64,000 bases of DNA from Lachnospiraceae bacterium. Its GTDB lineage: Bacteria > Bacillota > Clostridia > Lachnospirales > Lachnospiraceae. The stretch spans positions 42,663 to 106,662 of the forward strand of contig JAFYZH010000021.1 in the NCBI GenBank assembly GCA_017548765.1, in the 5' to 3' direction. Position 1 is the stretch's first letter. The number at the start of each line of letters is the position of its first letter. The position numbers and the translations under genes are program-made. Shown piece by piece: positions 43,545 to 54,376 of this stretch. The notes under the pieces were generated by a model. That model had not been told where the DNA came from and did no database searches. It worked only from the letters and a program-made list of their open reading frames with translations.

Positions 43545-44393
43545 ATGATACATGCGGGACTGGTGCTGGAAGGCGGCGGAATGCGGGGCGCATTTACCGC
43601 GGGAGTCACCGATTTTTTCTTGGATAAGGGTTTGATCTTTTCGGATGTGTACGGCGTGTCGGCCGGAAGCTGCGTAGGTTGCAGCTATCTGTCGAAACAG
43701 CGTCGCCGTGCATACCGTGTCATGTCGGAGTTTCTGGACGGTAAGGATTACTGCAGTTGGCGTAATGTCCGCAAGACCGGCGACATGTTCGACGTGGATT
43801 TCTGTTACAACGTGATCCCGAACACGCTTATTCCTTATGATTATGATGAATTTGCGAAGTATGAGGGGCGCTTCTATGCGGTCGCTACGAACGTGGATAC
43901 CGGCGAGGCCGAATATCTGCAGGTGAAGGACATGCGCACGGAGATGAACTATGTCCGCGCATCGAGCTCGCTGCCGCTGGTGTCACGCATTGTCCGCATC
44001 AAAGGGAAACGCTATCTGGACGGCGGTATCGCCGACTCGATCCCGGTGCGCCGCGCGTTGGAGGACGGCCTGAAGAAGGTGGTCGTCGTGCTGACGCGTG
44101 AGGACGGATATACGAAGAAGAAGAGTTCGACACTGCCCATTCTGGGACTGAGATATCGCCATGATCCGGCGTTTATCGAGGCGGCGAAAAATCGCCATAT
44201 CGTTTATAATGAATCGCTTGACGCGATACGCGCAGGCGTGGAGGCGGGTCGTGTATTCGTGCTGCAGCCGCCGGTACCGGTCGCGATCAAGCGCACGGAG
44301 AAAGACCTTACGAAGCTGGAGGCGCTGTATCAGCAAGGTTACGATACCGCCGAACTCTACTATGATCAAATGATGGAATTTTTACAGGGGTAA
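43545..44393 (+). CDS. Patatin-like phospholipase family protein
   Basis: Predicted Ser-Asp lipid hydrolase of about 282 residues. The oxyanion segment GLVLEGGGMRGAFTAGV and the nucleophile elbow GVSAGS are followed by the catalytic Asp in YLDGGIADSIPV. The upstream ATG at 43491 is possible, but ATG 43545 has GGAGG ten bases ahead and starts right at the domain. It sits between ecfA1 and ecfA2, ends with TAA overlapping the ecfA2 start, and is thus translationally linked to the transporter. Cytoplasmic, no signal peptide. Confidence 0.9.
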   Translation: MIHAGLVLEGGGMRGAFTAGVTDFFLDKGLIFSDVYGVSAGSCVGCSYLSKQRRRAYRVMSEFLDGKDYCSWRNVRKTGDMFDVDFCYNVIPNTLIPYDYDEFAKYEGRFYAVATNVDTGEAEYLQVKDMRTEMNYVRASSSLPLVSRIVRIKGKRYLDGGIADSIPVRRALEDGLKKVVVVLTREDGYTKKKSSTLPILGLRYRHDPAFIEAAKNRHIVYNESLDAIRAGVEAGRVFVLQPPVPVAIKRTEKDLTKLEALYQQGYDTAELYYDQMMEFLQG

Positions 44394-45266
44394 ATGATGA
44401 TCGAATTCCGTAATGTGGATTACATATATGAGCCGGAAACTCCCTACGAGATGCACGCGGTGAAGAACGTGTCGTTCTCGATCGAAGCAGGGGAGTTTGT
44501 CGGGCTGCTCGGACATACGGGGTCGGGTAAGTCGACCCTGATCGAGCTGTTCAACGGCTTGTTGAAACCGAGCAGCGGCTCGGTGTTGTTCCACGGCACG
44601 GATATTTCTTCGAAAGAGGTCTCGATGAAGGAGATCCGAAGTAAGATCGGCATCGTTTTCCAGTACCCGGAGCACCAGTTATTCGAGACGACGGTGCTGC
44701 GTGATGTATGCTTCGGCCCGAAGAACATGGGCCTGCCCGAGGAGGAGCAGAAGGAGCGCGCGAAGGCGGCGCTTACGAGTGTCGGCCTGGATGAGAGTTA
44801 TTATGAGATGTCGCCGTTTGAACTGTCGGGCGGCGAGAAGCGGCGCGCGGCGATCGCGGGCGTGCTGGCCATGGAGCCGGAGGCGCTGATCCTGGACGAG
44901 CCGAGCGCGGGCCTGGATCCGCGCGGACGTGACGAGATCCTGGGCCTGATCCGCAAATTGTGGCAGGAGCGCGGTCTGACGGTCGTTCTGGTCTCCCACA
45001 GTATGGATGAGGCCGCGAAATATGCGCAGCGCGTGATCGTGATGCACGAGGGCGTCAAAACGTTCGACGGCCCGACGCGCGAAGTATTTACACATGCGAA
45101 AGAACTTTCCGAGATCGGGCTGGGCGTGCCCTCGACGGTGCGCATCTTCTCGATGCTTCGCGAGCGCGGGGTCGCATTTCCCGCAGACATCGACGAATTG
45201 TCGATCGACGGCGCAGTGCAGGCCTTGCTGAAGCGGGTACAGGATAAGGAGGGCGGCCATGTTTAA
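44394..45266 (+). CDS. ecfA2: Energy-coupling factor transporter ATPase EcfA2
   Basis: Second ATPase of the ECF module, 290 residues. Walker A is GHTGSGKST, the Q loop VFQYPEHQLFE is diagnostic for EcfA2, the signature is LSGGEKRRAAIAG, and Walker B is LILDEPSAGLD. It begins immediately after the patatin stop and overlaps ecfT by eight bases. Confidence 0.96.
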   Translation: MMIEFRNVDYIYEPETPYEMHAVKNVSFSIEAGEFVGLLGHTGSGKSTLIELFNGLLKPSSGSVLFHGTDISSKEVSMKEIRSKIGIVFQYPEHQLFETTVLRDVCFGPKNMGLPEEEQKERAKAALTSVGLDESYYEMSPFELSGGEKRRAAIAGVLAMEPEALILDEPSAGLDPRGRDEILGLIRKLWQERGLTVVLVSHSMDEAAKYAQRVIVMHEGVKTFDGPTREVFTHAKELSEIGLGVPSTVRIFSMLRERGVAFPADIDELSIDGAVQALLKRVQDKEGGHV

Positions 45267-46071
45267 AGACATCACCCTCGGTCAATACTACCCCGGCGAG
45301 TCGGTCATCCACAAGCTGGATCCGCGGACGAAGCTTTCGGGCACCATGCTCTTTTTGATCTCGCTGTTTATAAATGACAAATTCATAGGACTGGGCCTGG
45401 CGCTTTTGTTCCTGGCTACGATGGTGAAGATCTCCGGCGTACCCGCGCGGTTTATTACACGCGGACTGAAGGGAATCTTCCTGATCGTGTTGATAACTGT
45501 TCTGTTTTCGGTGTTCTATGTGAATACCGGTACGCTTTTGGTGGATTTTTGGATCTTTAAGATCTATTCGGGCGGCCTGTCCAATGCTGCTTTCATCGCG
45601 ATCCGCATCATGCTTTTGGTGCTGGGATCGTCGCTGATGACGCTGACGACCACGCCGACGCGACTGACGGATGGCCTGGAGAAGGGACTCCGTTGCCTGA
45701 ATATCATTCATTTTCCGGTACATTCGCTGGCCATGATCATGTCGATCGCCCTGCGTTTCATACCGATCCTGACACAGGAGATGAATAAGATCCAGAAGGC
45801 GCAGATGGCCCGTGGCGCGGACTTCGAGAAGCGTGGCTTCTTGCGTCGTATCCGCGGTTTCGTGCCGCTTTTGGTGCCGCTGATCATTTCGGCGTTCCGC
45901 CGTGCGGCGGACCTGGCGCAGGCTATGGACGCGCGCTGCTACCACGGCGGTAAGGGCCGGACGAAGATGAAGCCGCTGCGCTATGCGCGCCGTGACTTTA
46001 TCGGCTATCTGGTTTTGTTTTCCTTCCTCGCATTGACTATCGTGATCCGCATCATGCCGTACGGATATTAA
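45259..46071 (+). CDS. ecfT: Energy-coupling factor transmembrane protein EcfT
   Basis: Membrane scaffold of the ECF transporter, 270 residues and five to six helices. The coupling-helix signatures are QMARGADFE and the later QAMDARCYHGG, the two Ala-Arg-Gly/Ala-Arg-Cys motifs that dock on the ATPases. Overlaps ecfA2 at its start and ends one base into truA's upstream ATG. Confidence 0.94.
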   Translation: MFKDITLGQYYPGESVIHKLDPRTKLSGTMLFLISLFINDKFIGLGLALLFLATMVKISGVPARFITRGLKGIFLIVLITVLFSVFYVNTGTLLVDFWIFKIYSGGLSNAAFIAIRIMLLVLGSSLMTLTTTPTRLTDGLEKGLRCLNIIHFPVHSLAMIMSIALRFIPILTQEMNKIQKAQMARGADFEKRGFLRRIRGFVPLLVPLIISAFRRAADLAQAMDARCYHGGKGRTKMKPLRYARRDFIGYLVLFSFLALTIVIRIMPYGY

Positions 46072-46088
46072 TGACTTTGGAGAAAGAT

Positions 46089-46841
46089 ATGAAAAGAGTT
46101 CGACTTTGGGTTTCGTATGACGGAACCGAATACAGCGGGTGGCAGATCCAGCCCGGCGTGCCCACGATCGAGGGGAAGCTGGACGAAGCGATCCGGAACC
46201 TGATCGGGGAGGATATCCACGTCATCGGCGCGAGCCGCACGGATGCGGGCGTGCACGGTCTGTGTAATGTGGCGGTCTTCGATACGGAGCACCCCATGCC
46301 CGCCGACCGCTATGCATTTGCCCTGAATTCGTTCCTGCCGGACGACATCGTCGTGTTTCTGTCGGACGAAGTGGCGCCGGACTGGCATCCGCGTCACGTG
46401 GACGATACCCGCAAAACCTATGAATACCGCATCACCCGCACACGCCACGAGAACCCGCTGAAGTCGCGCTACAGCGCGCACTACTACGGGCCGCTTAATG
46501 TGGAGCAGATGCGCCGCGCGGCCGCCCTCCTGTGTGGCACGCACGACTATACTTCGTTCTGCGCGGCGGCCACGCAGGTCACTGACCGCGTGCGCACCGT
46601 CTACGAGATCACCGTGGAGACACCGAATGACGAAGAGATGGTCTTTCATGTTACGGGCAATGGTTTCCTGTATAATATGGTACGTATCCTCGTCGGCACG
46701 CTCCTGTCCGTGGGCAGGGGTGAGATGACGCCGGAGCAGATGCCCGGTATCCTCGCGGCCTGCGACCGAACGAAGGCCGGCCCCACCGCGCCGGCGAAGG
46801 GATTGACCCTATATAAGATCGAATATCCGGCGGAAGTGTAA
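46089..46841 (+). CDS. truA: tRNA pseudouridine(38-40) synthase
   Basis: Modifies uridines 38-40 of tRNA. The catalytic Asp is in SRTDAGVHG, with FHVTGNGFLYNMVRI near the C-terminus. Start: ATG 46089 has GGAGA five bases ahead; the upstream ATG at 46071 overlaps the ecfT stop. The ecfA-ecfA-ecfT-truA order is the usual Firmicute arrangement, though ribosomal protein genes normally at its edges are missing here. Confidence 0.93.
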   Translation: MKRVRLWVSYDGTEYSGWQIQPGVPTIEGKLDEAIRNLIGEDIHVIGASRTDAGVHGLCNVAVFDTEHPMPADRYAFALNSFLPDDIVVFLSDEVAPDWHPRHVDDTRKTYEYRITRTRHENPLKSRYSAHYYGPLNVEQMRRAAALLCGTHDYTSFCAAATQVTDRVRTVYEITVETPNDEEMVFHVTGNGFLYNMVRILVGTLLSVGRGEMTPEQMPGILAACDRTKAGPTAPAKGLTLYKIEYPAEV

Positions 46842-46854
46842 GGCTTTCCGCCGG
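46827..46854 (+). terminator. Hairpin overlapping the truA stop
   Basis: CCGGCGGAA (46827-46835) pairs with TTCCGCCGG (46846-46854), followed by TTTGCTTTTC. A moderate terminator whose left arm is inside the gene. Confidence 0.65.
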
Positions 46855-46877
46855 TTTGCTTTTCTAATAAAAAACAG

Positions 46878-46906
46878 TAGACAAGTTGACAAGAAGTGGC
46901 TATAAT
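46878..46906 (+). promoter_or_regulatory. ATP synthase operon promoter
   Basis: TAGACA (46878-46883), 17 bp, TATAAT (46901-46906). A TTGACA at 46886 is too close to the -10 to serve. Confidence 0.75.
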
Positions 46907-46964
46907 GTATATCGGGCGAAGATTTGGATTTAGGTTTTCGACCCCAAAGAGAGTGGTGATGATT

Positions 46965-47318
46965 ATGTCGCAGAAGACAGAGAATGAAGGCAAAAGACAG
47001 GTCGTGAAGGCCTGGACCATGGTGCTTCAACTGGGCTTGATCGTCATCGCAAATGTCGCGGTCTTCGTGATCATCGGCATGCTTCTGGATCACTTTTTCG
47101 GCTGGTCGATCACGGTGTGGATGGTGTTCGTCGGACTGATCTGCGGTCTGGCACAGATGTTCCGCCAGGCTTACACGCTGGTCGGGAAGAACGATGAAAA
47201 CAACCTGGCCGGCATCTATGAGCGGCTGGAGCGTGAGAAGAGAAGCGGCATAGTCGACGATGACGACGAAGACGATGAGGACGAATATGTCAAAGCAGAC
47301 CCGGGAAGTTTTAAGTGA
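46965..47318 (+). CDS. AtpZ/AtpI-like small membrane protein
   Basis: About 117 residues with two helices and a conserved tail. The region VIANVAVFVIIGMLLDHFFGWSITVWMVFVGLICGLAQMFR (quoted by VIANVAV and GLAQMFR) is the usual two-helix AtpZ/F0F1 accessory form. It ends with an acidic tract (DDDDEDDEDE). Start chosen at ATG 46965 near AGTGGTG; ATG 46959 or a GTG upstream are possible. It heads the atp operon and overlaps the next gene, likely aiding F0 assembly or Mg transport. Confidence 0.72.
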   Translation: MSQKTENEGKRQVVKAWTMVLQLGLIVIANVAVFVIIGMLLDHFFGWSITVWMVFVGLICGLAQMFRQAYTLVGKNDENNLAGIYERLEREKRSGIVDDDDEDDEDEYVKADPGSFK

Positions 47319-47790
47319 GACTCTGACGGCCCTTGGCATCATACTGGGGATCAGCCTGGTGGTGTCAGGCTTTTTCTATGGCGGTTTTTTGGCCGTTTCA
47401 TGGGAAAAAGCGCGGTTTTGTCTGGGACTTCTGCTGGCCGGCGCCTACGATGCATTCTATATGATCCATCTGGCACACACCATGGAAAGAGCCATGGATC
47501 TGGACGCGAAGGGAGCTTCTTCCTATGCGGTGCGCGGATTTACCATCCGCATCGCAGTGCTGGTCGCTCTGGTCCTGATCTGCTACTTTACGGGCGTGGC
47601 CGATGTATTGGCCGTAGCCCTGGGCGTACTGATGTTGAAGATCGCCCTGTATTTACGGCCGGCGGTCCACCGCATCCGCTGCGGTAAGGAGCCGGATTAC
47701 GATGAGTCTCTGGCGCATCTTCGGATCGAAGATCCGGATGACGACGAAGACGATGAAGATGAAGATTTAGAAAAGGGGATAAAAACGTGA
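47287..47790 (+). CDS. ATP synthase subunit I-like protein (AtpI family)
   Basis: A 167-residue protein of four helices, family PF03899-like by layout, overlapping the previous gene. It ends in a D/E-rich stretch (DDDEDDEDE) like its neighbour. It is thought to help assemble the c ring. Start ATG 47287. Confidence 0.7.
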   Translation: MSKQTREVLSETLTALGIILGISLVVSGFFYGGFLAVSWEKARFCLGLLLAGAYDAFYMIHLAHTMERAMDLDAKGASSYAVRGFTIRIAVLVALVLICYFTGVADVLAVALGVLMLKIALYLRPAVHRIRCGKEPDYDESLAHLRIEDPDDDEDDEDEDLEKGIKT

Positions 47791-48524
47791 CGTTCGTAAG
47801 TGCGAGTGAAGATGCGGAATTTATGATAAAATTCCTCGAAGATCATAAATTCTTCGGCTCGATAGTGCATTTTACAACTACACATGTGGCTATGCTGATC
47901 GTTACGTTGACAGTGATCGTACTCGCTGTCTGCGCGAATATCGCGATCCGCAGGGAACTGAAGCGCCAGAAGGCCGGCATCTACCAGAAGCCGGGCGCCT
48001 TCTTAAATGTGATCGAGTTGGCTGTTGAATTCTTGGATAACATGGTGGTCGGCAACATGGGAAAACATGCGAAGACCTACCGTAACTATATATTGTCGAT
48101 CTTTGTGTTCGTCATTTTGTGTAACATCTCCGGTATCTTCGGACTTCGCGCACCGACGGCGGACTACGGCGTGACGCTGTGCTTAGGTCTCGGAACCTTC
48201 ATCCTGATCCATGCGAGCGGCATCCGCAAAAACAAACTGGGCCACTTCGGAGCGCTGTTCCAGCCCATTTTCCTGTTGTTCCCGATCAATGTCATCAGTG
48301 AGGTCGCGACGCCCATGTCGCTGTCCCTCCGTCTCTTCGGTAACATCATGGCCGGCACCGTAATGATGGGCCTGTGGTACGGCCTTATGCCGATCTTTGC
48401 GAAGATCGGTATCCCCGCATTTTTGCACATGTATCTCGACCTGTTCTCGGGCGTGATCCAGACCTATGTATTCTGTATGCTTTCCATGACCTTCATCGAG
48501 GATAAGATCCACGACGAAGAGTAA
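47787..48524 (+). CDS. atpB: ATP synthase F0 subunit a
   Basis: Ion-channel subunit of the membrane sector, 245 residues and five to six helices. The essential Arg is in the segment ATPMSLSLRLFGNIMAG, a textbook AtpB motif. It begins with GTG at 47787, eight bases after AAGGGG, and overlaps the previous stop. Confidence 0.93.
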   Translation: MTFVSASEDAEFMIKFLEDHKFFGSIVHFTTTHVAMLIVTLTVIVLAVCANIAIRRELKRQKAGIYQKPGAFLNVIELAVEFLDNMVVGNMGKHAKTYRNYILSIFVFVILCNISGIFGLRAPTADYGVTLCLGLGTFILIHASGIRKNKLGHFGALFQPIFLLFPINVISEVATPMSLSLRLFGNIMAGTVMMGLWYGLMPIFAKIGIPAFLHMYLDLFSGVIQTYVFCMLSMTFIEDKIHDEE

Positions 48525-48609
48525 AGAAGTATCTATCGGGAAGGACCGGAAGAACCGCAAACCGTCCCGTACAAATATATCAGTATTTTAAATTCAGGAG
48601 GAATTTACA

Positions 48610-48864
48610 ATGAACATCAGTGGACACGATTTTATCATGGGTATGTCGGCCATCGGAGCGGGTATCGCAATGATCTCCGGTCTCGGTACCGGTATCGGAC
48701 AGGGTGGTGCCGCAGGCGCCGCAGCTGCAGCCGTAGGACGTAATCCGGGCGCTAAGAGCGCAGTTACATCCACCATGCTTTTGGGCCAGGCGGTAGCCGA
48801 GACAACAGGTCTCTACGGCTTCGCGGTAGCCATCATTCTTTTGTTTGTAAAACCTTTAGGCTAA
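48610..48864 (+). CDS. atpE: ATP synthase F0 subunit c (Na+-type signature)
   Basis: An 84-residue rotor-ring hairpin of two helices. Gln31 in GTGIGQGG and the group Val62, Glu64, Thr65 and Tyr69 in [12 protein letters not shown] match the Na+ ligands of the Ilyobacter c ring (Gln32, Val63, Glu65, Ser66, Tyr70). H+ type rings lack the Gln/Ser-Thr pair. It is predicted to carry Na+. AGGAGG ribosome binding site lies upstream. Confidence 0.95.
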   Translation: MNISGHDFIMGMSAIGAGIAMISGLGTGIGQGGAAGAAAAAVGRNPGAKSAVTSTMLLGQAVAETTGLYGFAVAIILLFVKPLG

Positions 48865-48877
48865 TTTGGAGGCATAA

Positions 48878-49455
48878 ATGGTACAGCAGTTACTAACGCT
48901 CGTGCGCATGACCGTTGCGACCGGCGCCGAAGCAACGCAGGCGGCTGAAGAGACCACCCGCTTATTCGGACTGGACATGCAGCTCATCCACGATACATTG
49001 ATCATGGCGGTCAATGTTTTCCTGATCTTTTTCATCCTCTCGTATCTCGTTTTCAATCCGGCGCGAAAGATGCTTTCGGGCCGGCGTGAGAAGGTGGAGG
49101 CGGACATCGCAGCCGCTGAGAAGGATAAGAAAGACGCGGACGCTTTGAAAAAAGAATACGAGGCGCGTCTTTCCCAGGCGGATGATGAGGTCGAGGAGAT
49201 CTTGAGCCAGGCACGTAAGAAGGCCTTGAAGAACGAGGCAGAGATCGTCGCCGAAGCGAAGGAAGAGGCGGCCCGTCTCATGAGTCGTGCGGACATCGAG
49301 ATCGAGCGCGAGCGCAGAAAAGCCCTGGAGGGTATGAAGCAGGAGATCATCGACATCGCCGGCGCCATGGCGCAGAAGGCAGTTGCCGATAAGATGGATG
49401 TCGAGATCCAGGAAGAGCTCCTGAATGATACCTTACGGGAAATGGGAGAGGACAC

Positions 49456-49468
<13 letters not shown>
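48878..49468 (+). CDS. atpF: ATP synthase F0 subunit b
   Basis: Peripheral stalk protein, 196 residues: an N-terminal membrane helix (about residues 35-60) and a long charged coiled coil rich in Ala, Glu and Lys. GGAGG upstream. It overlaps atpH by 13 bases. Confidence 0.92.
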
Positions 49469-51529
<2,061 letters not shown>

Positions 51530-51547
51530 TAAGTAGGTGAAGGTTTT

Positions 51548-52405
51548 ATGGCATCGATGACGGACCTGAAAAAGCGAAGAGCGAGCGTGTCGTCCACGGG
51601 ACAGATCACGAAAGCGATGAAGCTGGTGTCCACCGTAAAATTGCAAAAGACGCGCGTCCAGGCGGAGAATTCCAAGCCGTATTTCGGCTTCCTGTACGAC
51701 ACGGTGACATCGATCATTGCGTCGTCACCGGATGTCTCCAGCCCGTACCTGACGCCTGGCGAGGGCGGTAAGACCGCCGTCGTGGCGATCACGTCGAACC
51801 GCGGCCTGGCCGGCGGTTATAACAACAACATCGTTAAGCTGATCACACAGTGGGAGATCCCGAAGGAAGACCTGGCGGTCTACGCGGTCGGAACGAAGGG
51901 CCGCGACGGCCTGCATCACCGCGGTTACAACATCGTGGCGGACATGTCGGATCTCATCAATGCGCCGATGTTCCTCGACGCGCTCTACCTGTGCCAGCAA
52001 CTTTTGGATGCGTTTAAGAACGGCGAGATAAAAGAGATCTACCTCGCGTACACGTCATTCAAAAACACGATGGTCCAGGAACCGAAACTGCTGAAGCTTC
52101 TGCCTCTGCAGTTCGATCAGGAGGAGATCGCGAAGAAGCCCTCATTTTCCCCGATGAACTATGAACCCGGGGAGGAAGAGGTCCTCGAGCAGATCATTCC
52201 CCAGTATATGGCAGGGATCCTGCACGGCGCGTTCGTCGAGGCGATCGCCTCGGAAAATGCGGCCCGCATGCAGGCCATGGATAATGCCACAAAGAACGCC
52301 GAAGAGATGATGGAGGATCTGGAGCTGGAGTACAACCGCGCCAGACAGAGTTCGATCACACAGGAACTTACGGAGATCATCGCGGGCGCGAATGCAATTT
52401 CGTAA
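51548..52405 (+). CDS. atpG: ATP synthase F1 subunit gamma
   Basis: Rotor shaft, 285 residues: N-terminal helix KKRRASVSSTGQITKAMKLVSTVKLQK (given by its ends) and C-terminal helix with SITQELTEIIAGANAI. Ends of both are highly conserved; the middle is divergent as usual. Confidence 0.93.
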   Translation: MASMTDLKKRRASVSSTGQITKAMKLVSTVKLQKTRVQAENSKPYFGFLYDTVTSIIASSPDVSSPYLTPGEGGKTAVVAITSNRGLAGGYNNNIVKLITQWEIPKEDLAVYAVGTKGRDGLHHRGYNIVADMSDLINAPMFLDALYLCQQLLDAFKNGEIKEIYLAYTSFKNTMVQEPKLLKLLPLQFDQEEIAKKPSFSPMNYEPGEEEVLEQIIPQYMAGILHGAFVEAIASENAARMQAMDNATKNAEEMMEDLELEYNRARQSSITQELTEIIAGANAIS

Positions 52406-52408
52406 TAA

Positions 52409-53848
<1,440 letters not shown>

Positions 53849-53857
53849 GAGGCGCTT

Positions 53858-54286
53858 ATGGCAGCTGCAAACACATTTCATCTGCGGATCCTGTCCCCGG
53901 AGCGCGTGTTTTATGAGGGCGATGTCAGCATGCTCGAGCTGACGACTACGGAGGGCGAGATCGGTATCTATGCCGGCCACATCCCGACGACGTTCGTGTT
54001 GGCGCCCGGTGTTATGCGGATCCATGAGGCGGCCGACGCTAAGGGAGTCACACAAGTGCGCGAGGCGGCCCTTCACAGCGGTTTTATCGAGGTTTTACCT
54101 GAAGAGGTACATGTTATAGCGGAAGCGGTCGAATGGCCCGAAGAGATCGATCTGAACCGCGCACGCATTGCCCAGCAGCGGGCGGAACGCCGCCTGAAGC
54201 GCTACAGTTCCGGCATGAATGTCATGCGGACGGAGCTCGCACTTCGCAGAGCACTGGTGCGTATCGAGGTCGGAGAGAAGAGATAA
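53858..54286 (+). CDS. atpC: ATP synthase F1 subunit epsilon
   Basis: A 142-residue subunit with an N-terminal beta barrel (FHLRILSPERVFYEGDV) and a C-terminal helical hairpin. It links rotor and c ring and inhibits ATP hydrolysis. It closes the operon before a strong terminator. Confidence 0.92.
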   Translation: MAAANTFHLRILSPERVFYEGDVSMLELTTTEGEIGIYAGHIPTTFVLAPGVMRIHEAADAKGVTQVREAALHSGFIEVLPEEVHVIAEAVEWPEEIDLNRARIAQQRAERRLKRYSSGMNVMRTELALRRALVRIEVGEKR

Positions 54287-54297
54287 TCAAACAGAGA

Positions 54298-54345
54298 TAT
54301 AAAAAAGACAGGAGGCGGATCTTTGGATCCGCCTCCTGCCTTTTA
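54298..54345. terminator. Bidirectional terminator between atpC and lepB
   Basis: A 13-bp perfect stem (54309-54321 with 54326-54338) and TTTG loop, with Ts on the right and a run of As on the left that gives Ts on the minus strand. It serves both convergent transcripts. Confidence 0.88.
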
Positions 54346-54376
54346 TATTGGGGGGTGATAAGATAAAAATTCTAAG

